Source: Allomyces macrogynus ATCC 38327 (Eukaryota > Blastocladiomycota > Blastocladiomycetes > Blastocladiales > Blastocladiaceae). Taken from it: 26,826 nt of DNA. Of this stretch, positions 19,645 to 26,826 are shown piece after piece; position 1 is the first letter of the stretch, and every line of letters starts with the position of its first letter. Under the pieces are notes generated by a model. The model did no database searches. It saw only the letters and a program-made list of their open reading frames with translations, and was not told the origin of the DNA. Where the stretch lies: contig GG745349.1 of assembly GCA_000151295.1 (NCBI GenBank), positions 309,747 to 336,572 of the forward strand, read 5' to 3'. The translations under genes and the position numbers were made by a program.

Positions 19645-19734
19645 GGCGCTGGTCCCCCGCGCTGCCGTTCGCGCTCTTCAGGACGTGCCGTTCCCCTTCT
19701 TCCAACAGCACCCCCGTCGTTTTCGCCCGCCACC

Positions 19735-21578
19735 ATGACCTCGATCGCCGAGACGGTTCAGACCGTGCAGGAGCAGCTCCACCAGGAGGCTGGCATCGAC
19801 TTCTCCAAGGAGATCAAGCACAACCTGTCGGTCGCGCAGCTCTACGAAGATGCGCTCAAGAACGAGCCCGGCACCTTCCTGTCGTCGGCCGGCGCGCTCA
19901 TCACGTCGTCGGGCGCCAAGAAGGGCCGCTCGCCGCGCGACAAGCGCATCGTCGAGGAGGAGACGTCGGCCCGCAACGTCTGGTGGGGCCCCGTCAACAC
20001 CAAGATGTCGGAGTCGGTCTTCATGGTCAACCGCGAGCGTGCTGTCGACTACCTCAACACCCGGGAACGCCTCTACGTCCTCGATGCCTTCGCCGGTTGG
20101 GACACCAAGAACCGCATCAAGGTCCGCGTCGTCTGCGCGCGTGCTTACCACGGTTCGTATTGCCCGCATTGCCCGCTCTTGATTTGCGCGAGCGGCGCTC
20201 CGAGATTCGACGCGACGCGCTTGGTTGTGCTGTGTTCAGCCCCGCGCGGGTCCAACGCGCTTCGTTTCCTGCCGCCGTTCCTTCGATCATGCAGCGCGCT
20301 TTCATTTGCTGCCACAGCACGAACAATTGATGAAGAGGCTAAACACACACGCATTCTCGAACCCAACGTCAATTAGCCCTGTTTATGCGCAACATGCTGA
20401 TCCGCCCGACCGAGGAGGAGCTGGCCAACTTCGGCTCGCCCGACTTCACCATCTTCAACGCTGGTCAGTTCCCGGCCAACCGCTACACGACAGGCATGAC
20501 GTCGACGACCTCGGTCTCGATCAACTTCAAGCGCCGCGAAATGGTCATTCTCGGCACGCAGTACGCCGGCGAGATGAAGAAGGGTGTCTTCACGATCATG
20601 CACTACTTGATGCCCAAGGCTGGCGTGCTCTCGCTGCACTCGTCGGCCAACGAGGGCCCCGACGGCGACGTCTCGCTCTTCTTTGGTCTCTCGGGCACGG
20701 GCAAGACGACGCTCTCGGCCGACCCGCACCGCTACCTGATCGGCGATGACGAGCACTGCTGGTCGGACGACGGTATCTTCAACATCGAGGGCGGCTGCTA
20801 CGCCAAGTGCATTGACCTGTCGGCCGAGAAGGAGCCCGAGATCTTCAACGCGATCCGCTTCGGCTCGGTCCTCGAGAACGTTGTCTTCCACCCGCAGACG
20901 CGTCTCGTCGACTACACCGACAAGTCGATCACCGAGAACACGCGCTGCGCTTACCCGATCGAGTACATCCCGAACGCCAAGCTGCCGTGCGTCGGTGGCC
21001 ACCCCAAGAACATTATCCTGCTCACTTGCGATGCATTTGGCGTGCTTCCTCCGGTTGCTAAGCTCGACCAAAATCAGGCAATGTACCACTTTATCTCGGG
21101 TTACACGGCCAAGATTGCCGGTACCGAGGAGGGCGTCACGGAGCCCGAGGCCACCTTCTCGGCGTGCTTCGGCCAGCCCTTCCTGGTGTGGCACCCGACC
21201 AAGTACGCCAACATGCTCGCCGAAAAGATGTCGCAGCACAAGGCTGACGCGTGGTTGATCAACACGGGCTGGAACGGCGGCAAGTACGGCGTCGGCAAGC
21301 GTATTGCGCTCAAGTACTCGCGTGCGATCATCGACGCGATCCACTCGGGCGAGCTCGCCAAGCAGGAGTACGAGGAGTACCCGGTCTTTGGCCTGCAGAT
21401 CCCCAAGAAGTGCCCGAACGTGCCCGACAATGTCCTGCACCCCAAGAAGGCCTGGACCGGGTCGGCCGCCGAGTTCGACTCGATGGTGCAGAAGCTCGCC
21501 AAGCTCTTTGTCGACAACTTCAAGCTCTACCAGGACCAGGCCTCGGCCGCGGTCATCAACGCCGGCCCCAAGGTCTAA
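19735..21578 (+). CDS. PCK1: Phosphoenolpyruvate carboxykinase (ATP)
   Basis: Two exons, 19735-20152 and 20377-21578, with a 224-nt intron (GTTCGT to TTAG); 539 residues, the usual size of the ATP-dependent fungal enzyme. It converts oxaloacetate and ATP to PEP, ADP and CO2, the committed step of gluconeogenesis, in the cytosol. Signatures: [14 protein letters not shown] (about 72-85), [11 protein letters not shown] with the active-site lysine region (202-212), the kinase-1a P-loop GLSGTGKTT (243-251), the metal-binding block [17 protein letters not shown], and the adenine region [16 protein letters not shown]. The intron splits [14 protein letters not shown], and splicing restores it. The ATG is in an ideal CCACCATGACC context, with a TATA box upstream. 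Codon use is strongly biased to G/C-ending codons, as in highly expressed genes. The GTP-dependent animal type is excluded by the sequence signatures. Confidence 0.98.
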
Positions 21579-22495
21579 GTCGGTGGTGCTGCAAGGTGTC
21601 GCTGCTCGTGGCCCGATGGGCCAATGTGTCGTCGTGTCGATGCCGGGCCCGCACGCGTAAGTCGGTTGACTGTTCAGTCAGTCGGGTCTCGCTGTAGGCC
21701 GGCATGCAGCGGGTGTTTGGTTTCGGTTTGGCTACCGCAAGTAGATTTTTGAAATGGCCATCGCGTTTTCCTCTGGTGCTTTTTGTCTGGCTCTGCCGTC
21801 CTTGTGGTCATGGCACTACCCCATCCTCTCGTCCTCCTTGGTTCGGTTTGCATCATCGTTTTGCGCTTTTCGTGTAAATACATAACATTAGCCACGTCTG
21901 ATTTAATCCTGATGTTGCTTGCGGAAGCGCTCTGTCGTGCTCGGGCGTGTTCAGCAGCTCACTGCTCTGCAGCGCACATTCGCGCTAGAAAAGTGCTCGA
22001 GGCACAGCAAACTTGCATTCATTCAGCTGTGCTGAAAACGGTGCACCCCAGTCAGGTGTGTTGCGTTCACGCGGCTGGGAAGGCATCTCCAAGCGCCTGT
22101 CGCGTGCGTGCGCGCGTCCTCGAGAAGATCACTTTTGCACGGTGCGCAGTGGATGGCCGCAGTGGACGTGTTCAAGCTGTTCAAGGTGGGACGGACGAGA
22201 GCTGATTTCATGGTGAAGCCAGAACGATGAGGGTTCGGCTGGCTCATGTGGCGAGCCAAGAAGCGTGCGAGCTCTGAAATGGCAGGCCCCAACGGAGCTC
22301 CCACAGCGCGACCAAGTGTTATGTTGCTCCGCCCTCGAGTCGTCCCTCTCTTCGAGCACCCCGCCATCTTCTCTTCTCCCCTCCTTCGCCGGCAGAAGAC
22401 CCACACGCGTCGTCCAGGCTTGCCATCTGCCTGCAATTGGACGTGCCGCACGTACCTTCAAGCCTGCCAGCTGCACCAACCAACCTGCCAACATC
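21579..22495. other. Intergenic region between PCK1 and the acyl-CoA synthetase
   Basis: About 900 bases, noticeably more A/T-rich near 21700-22050 than the genes on either side. A pyrimidine-rich tract at about 22340-22390 probably belongs to the acyl-CoA synthetase promoter or leader. No gene is recognised. Confidence 0.55.
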
Positions 22496-25373
22496 ATGAG
22501 CACCGATTTCTTCCTGGTCTGTTCACGCACGCACCCCGCACCCGGCCGGCACCGAGAACCGCACGACTGAATGAGCGGGTCGTCTGCGCATGTCTGCTAT
22601 GTCCTAGAAACCCGGCGCGTCGACGTGCACCGTCGAGCTGCCCGAACCCCGCGAGCTCGCCGATGGGGTCGAGCAGTCCAACCGGTTCCGGCACAAGGTC
22701 GCCGAGCACGCGCTGTTGCACACGCCCGAGCCAGATGTCCTGGTGCGTGGCCCATACTCTGGTCGTGTCCGATCGCACGCGATCGTGGGTGGTCGTGGGC
22801 TCAAACCTCCCGATTCGCGCGTCCATAGACGGTACACGACGTCGTGATGCGATCTGCGCGCGTCTTTGGCGACGCGCCCGCCATGGGCTACCGCAAAGTG
22901 ATTCGCGTCATTGAAGAGTCCAAGGAGATTACCAGGATTGTCAACGGGCACGAAACCAAGGAGACCAAGCTGTGGAAGTACTTTGAGCTCGGGCCCTACC
23001 AGTGGATTTCGTTCAAGGAGCTGCTCGCCGACATCAAGCTCGTCGCCGGTGGGCTCGCCAACTTGGGGTACACGGCCGGCGACAAGGCGTGCCTTTACTT
23101 GCCGACGAGGTGCGTGCGTCCGTCTCGCTGAAATATTCGAGGCGTTGACGTGTGGGACGCGCAAACTGACGGTTTGGGGGTCGCTTGCAGTCCCGAGTGG
23201 CAAATGTTCGCGCACGGTTGTTTTGCCCAATCGATGGCCATTACCACCGCCTATGACGTACGTTGTTGGCCCATTTCTCCGCTTCGGATAGCCGTTGCAA
23301 CAAGTCGTAACCTGATTTGTTTCCGCGTAGACGCTCGGTCCCGAGGGTCTGCTCTGGGCGCTCAACGAGCCCGAAATCCCGCTTGTTTTCACGCACGTCG
23401 ATCTGTTCCCGACCTTGACCAAGGTCATTGGTCAAAACTCGACCGTGCGCCATGTCGTCTACAAGGGCGAGGCGAAGCCGCAGGCGCTTGCTGACCTGGC
23501 CGCGGCGGCAGGCGAGGGCCGGCTCACGATTCTCTCGTACGACGATCTCAAGGCGCGCGGTAAGCTGCACCCGTGCGAAATGCGCCCGCCGAGCAAGGAT
23601 GATCTCTGCTGCATCATGTACGTGTGCGCGTTCGAGACGGAATTTGCGCACCTAGGACTCACGCGTTGTTGGAACGCGTAGGTACACGTCCGGGTCGACG
23701 GGGAACCCCAAGGGTGTCGTCCTGACGCACGCCAACATTATCGCGGCGATGGCGGGAGTGGATGGGGTCATTCCTGGGCTCCTCAACTTCGGGGTGCGTG
23801 TTGTTTCCGCAGCAAGCCCATTCGCAAACGTCAATTCACGCTTTCTGGCTCTACATCTACTAGGACCGGTACCTTGCCATGCTCCCGCTGTCGCATGTAC
23901 TCGAATTCGTCGTCGAGAGTTACTGCTTGCTCAAGGGCATCATTCTCGGCTACGGTTCGCCGCGCACGCTCACGGACGCGTCGGTGCGCAACTGTCTCGG
24001 CGACATTCGTGAGCTCAAGCCCACGGTCATGGCGGGCGTGCCGGCCGTCTGGGACACGATCAAGAAGGGCATTCTGGCCAAGGTCGCGACCATGAGCCCG
24101 TTCGTGCAAAACCTGTTTTGGGCCATGTACAAGGTCAAAGCGATTGCCAACTCGACGCGTTTGCCGTTGGGTCTCGCGTGGCTCGCCGACACGATCGTCT
24201 TCAACAAGATCAAGGACCAGACTGGCGGGTGCCTTAAGATTGCTCTCTCGGGCGGCGCACCGATTTCCGAGGACACGCAGCAGTTTTTGTCGACGATCTT
24301 ATGCCCGATTGTGCAGGGCTACGGCATGTATGTTGGACATCTCGACAATTGGAACCGAGACCTTGGATTCGAGTTGCTCACGGTGGATTTTGATGCATCT
24401 AGGACCGAGGGCTCAGCCATGGCGTGCCTCTACACCAACTACAACAGGGGTTTCGCGACCAAGCAGGTCGGCGCGCCCGTTGGGTGCCTGGAAATCAAGT
24501 TTGTCGATGTGCCCGAAATGGACTACAAGTCGCGCGTTCCCGGCCAGTCGCCGCAGGGCGAGTACGTCCGCCTCCGCTATTTTGCAATTTGCAAACTCAT
24601 TAGCCAACGCTCATCCCCACCTCACGTTGCCCAGGATCTGGGTCCGCGGTCCGTCGGTGACCAAGGGGTACTTCAAGCGCGTCGAGGAGACGCGCGAGGC
24701 GTTCACCGACGACGGGTGGCTCAAGACGGGCGATGTTGGTCGGCTCAACGCTGACGGGTACGACCATTCTTTGACCACGCACCGGCCAGAGATGAGCCGC
24801 GCTGACCGCCATTTCCGCATTGTTCCTGAAATCGATAGCACCGTGTCGATCGTGGATCGCCGCAAGAACCTCGTCAAGCTTGCCAACGGCGAGTACGTTG
24901 CCCTCGAGAAGCTCGAGTCGATTTACGCCGGGTGCAAGTTTGTCGGCAAGATCTGCTTGTTGTGCGTGTTGCCCCCCCCCCCCCCCCTCCCTGACCCGCG
25001 CGTCGTCGACCCGAAAATGCACGAATTGACCTCCTCCGCTCCCATTTCCAGCGCCGACTCGTACCGGTACTACCCGGTCGCCATCGTCCAGCCGCTGCCG
25101 GCGGCCATTGAGACCGAGGCGCGCAAGCGCGGCATCCAGTTTGATTCGTGGGAGCAGCTGTGCCACAACGAGGAGATTCGCGACGCGATCTTGGCTGAGC
25201 TCAAGAACGTGGCCAAGGCCAAAAAGCTCGCACACGCTGAGGTCGTGCAGGCCGTCGTGCTTGCCGACGAGGAGTGGACGCCCGAGTCGGGCATGCTCAC
25301 GGCGGCCATGAAGCTCAAGCGGCGCGACATTCTGGCCCACTTCAAGGCCGAGATTGAAATGGTCTACCAGTAG
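22496..25373 (+). CDS. Long-chain acyl-CoA synthetase (fatty acid-CoA ligase)
   Basis: Eleven exons: 22496-22516, 22608-22742, 22829-23109, 23191-23257, 23331-23617, 23682-23793, 23864-24327, 24403-24561, 24635-24757, 24839-24961 and 25052-25373, giving 697 residues, normal for eukaryotic ACSL. It activates long-chain fatty acids to acyl-CoA through an acyl-AMP, for beta-oxidation or lipid synthesis. Each splice rebuilds family sequence: [29 protein letters not shown], the AMP-binding P-loop [66 protein letters not shown], and [15 protein letters not shown] with the signature motif. Exon 1 codes only seven residues. The C-terminus EIEMVYQ carries no SKL-type peroxisomal signal. Intron 10 contains a run of 16 C. 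Donors are GTRNGT or close, with GTCTGT for intron 1. A paralogue begins at 26803. Confidence 0.96.
24972..24987 (+). repeat. Poly-C tract in intron 10 of the acyl-CoA synthetase
   Basis: Sixteen consecutive C lie ten bases inside the intron between exons 10 and 11. Length in such runs is unreliable in assemblies, but because it is intronic it does not affect the predicted protein. Confidence 0.85.
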
Positions 25374-26802
25374 AACAGTGCGCTTTCCTGGAGCAACTTT
25401 CGTTGAGCGGTCCGCGATCCCATTTCGCCCAACTTGATTCCGTTTTTTGTTTCGACCCGCCCCCTGCTCGTTTCATTGCTTTTTTTCCGTTGGGTCCCTT
25501 TGCGTTTGTCGAGGTTGTGTAACAAAACATTGAGTGACATCCTTGTGAGCGCGTCTTGATTGCTCTCAGCTGCATCCTTGATTCCGGCACAGTGTCTGTG
25601 CATCAGCAACGCCAATCGAATTCCCTCGAATACGTTCTGCTCACCGCTCGCCACTCAGTTTCGCTCATGTTGCAGCTTCGCGCGTGGCAATCAATTGTCA
25701 ATAGTTTTTGTTCCGTTCTGTCGACGTTGTATTTGAAGCGACTCTTCTCGGAAGAGCAAGTCGTCGCTCCTTGAGCCAGGGACAAGCGCAGATCTGCCGT
25801 GAAAACGGCCTCACTTTCCTTGAATATTTACCGCTAACATTGCCGTCTTGTGCTTCCAGGCGATTATGGCGGCCCTGTTGCTGGCACATGGCCCAGTTGG
25901 TATTTTTTGGCTCTGTGGATAGCTCGCGGGACAAGGTTGGGATGAACTTCAATTTTTGGAACTGAACCGGTGGGTCGGTTTTTTGAATATGTAAGCTAAC
26001 GTTGGTTTTAGCCTGACCGCTGGGGATGCTCTAACACCAAGGAGGCAGCATAAATCTGATCTATCCCGCGACTCATCTTTTCAGCCGTCACTTCCCCGCC
26101 GCGGGCGGCTCGAAAGCTTGCATTGTGATGAGAATGCCCAGTTTAAGGGTGACGACACGACGCGCCACGCACAGGCCTCAACCCATCATCATGCAGACAA
26201 ATCGAACGCGCCTTTAGTGTTGATGTTCATCGTCATGCCGGTTGGGAACCGTTTGACCGCTGGGACGGTGAAATGAGCGTCTGTTGAACCAAGTCACACC
26301 GACGCGCGTGCCAACTCGACGTCCTCGTCGGCGGGGGGGCCGCAGGTCGAAAAAATTATGTATTGGTGCGTTGAGCTGCGCTAAGGATGTGTGCCAGCTG
26401 AGCAAGAGTGGAGGGCACGATTGACGATGGCCAACGCGTTGACGCGAGCGAGTGCAGGAGGCCTTGCATCTAGAAGCCTGTTGAGGGCTGGCGGGGCTGA
26501 GGTGGCGATCAAGCAAGCGTCCGATGCGTCAAAGCGCCAACCCTCCCACCGACCAAGTGCCGCTCGCGACCCGCGACCGCAATCCACACCATCACGGCGC
26601 CGCCAACAGCTCAAACGACAACTGCACACGCTGCTTCTCTCTGGCCCCCCCCCCCCCCCCCCCCGACAGCACCCGTCCTCTCCAACAGCAACAGTCTTCG
26701 AAACAACGAGGACCCCGAACCGACCGGCCAGCCAGCCAGCGACCACCGACTTGCTCGAAACCCTGCAGTTCCTCAATTGTTCATTACCAGTGACCGGCCA
26801 AC
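25374..26802. other. Intergenic region between the two acyl-CoA synthetase copies
   Basis: About 1.4 kb, relatively A/T-rich, with T-rich runs after the stop at 25371-25373 and a CA- and pyrimidine-rich leader before the next ATG. No recognisable gene or transposon is present. The last 30 bases resemble the leader of the first copy (CCAACATgag in both). Confidence 0.55.
26645..26664 (+). repeat. Poly-C tract upstream of the second acyl-CoA synthetase
   Basis: Twenty consecutive C, 138 bases before the ATG at 26803, in the likely promoter or leader. It is the second long C run in this locus. Confidence 0.85.
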
Positions 26803-26826
26803 ATGAGCACCGATCGTTTCCTGGTC
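26803..26826 (+). CDS. Start of a second acyl-CoA synthetase paralogue, cut by the window end
   Basis: The first seven codons read MSTDRFL and are followed by GTC at the window end. The first copy begins MSTDFFL and its first intron begins GTC at exactly the same codon boundary. The two differ only at codon five (CGT against TTC) within the 21-nt exon, and both ATGs follow CCAACAT(C)ATG-like leaders. The gene is therefore almost certainly a tandem paralogue with the same tiny first exon; everything beyond exon 1 lies outside the window. Confidence 0.7.

Larger units (their letters stand above)
18385..19734. other. Long upstream region of PEP carboxykinase
   Basis: About 1.35 kb without a supported gene. 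It holds a CCA-rich simple-sequence stretch at about 18899-18955 and, closer to PCK1, a GC-rich promoter with a TATA box. Short frames here lack family features. Confidence 0.55.

Noticed and set aside
20373..21440. 355-codon open frame antisense to PEP carboxykinase
   Set aside because: The sense strand carries an unmistakable PCK1 sequence; the antisense frame is its GC-driven mirror.
1..26826. Search for transposons, CRISPR arrays, viral insertions or an unknown gene cluster
   Set aside because: No terminal inverted repeats, target-site duplications, transposase, reverse transcriptase, integrase or spaced direct repeats were seen. The neighbouring genes are ordinary unrelated housekeeping genes, so no new system can be claimed.

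Overview
This is nuclear DNA from a GC-rich eukaryote, almost certainly a fungus. Genes are monocistronic and on both strands. Most are split by short introns (about 50-100 nt) with GTRNGT-type donors, CTNAY-like branch sites and YAG acceptors. Several products are fungal types: ATP-type PEP carboxykinase, Rcf2, Qcr9, Fyv4/mS41 and Tsr4. A translin-associated factor X gene and a NOXRED1-like gene point away from the ascomycete yeasts. An early-diverging zoosporic fungus (Blastocladiomycota-like) is my best guess, but a basidiomycete cannot be excluded from this window.

Layout: (1) 1-1404, minus strand, an unidentified multi-exon gene that reaches or runs off the left edge. (2) 1615-2817, plus, an intronless membrane-anchored alpha/beta hydrolase of the ABHD13/Bem46 type. 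(3) 3121-3402, minus, QCR9 of respiratory complex III, divergent from (4) 3772-6258, plus, a protein with a proline-rich middle and a propeller-like C-terminal half. (5) 6290-7425, minus, a NOXRED1-like Rossmann oxidoreductase carrying an apparent one-base frameshift. (6) 7802-9379, plus, TSR4/PDCD2, convergent with (7) 9454-10617, minus, a seven-exon TRAX gene. (8) 11107-12519, minus, kynureninase, divergent from (9) 13063-13945, plus, RCF2. (10) 14403-15171, a decayed SET-domain gene, followed by (11) 16577-17406, its intact paralogue. (12) 17774-18384, mitoribosomal mS41. (13) 19735-21578, PEP carboxykinase with a TATA box. (14) 22496-25373, an eleven-exon long-chain acyl-CoA synthetase. 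(15) 26803 to the window end, the first codons of a second acyl-CoA synthetase copy.

The gene content is mostly housekeeping with a mitochondrial and lipid/gluconeogenic flavour: complex III subunit, III-IV supercomplex factor, mitoribosome subunit, fatty-acid activation and gluconeogenesis. Nothing shows that these neighbours form a co-regulated cluster. I see no transposon, CRISPR array, tRNA or rRNA gene, and no convincing new system. The most interesting items are the live/dead SET pair, the tandem acyl-CoA synthetases, the DPF-motif array inside Tsr4, and two proteins I could not identify. Splice sites were placed by eye and checked only for frame, for consensus and, where the family is known, for continuity of the family's sequence.
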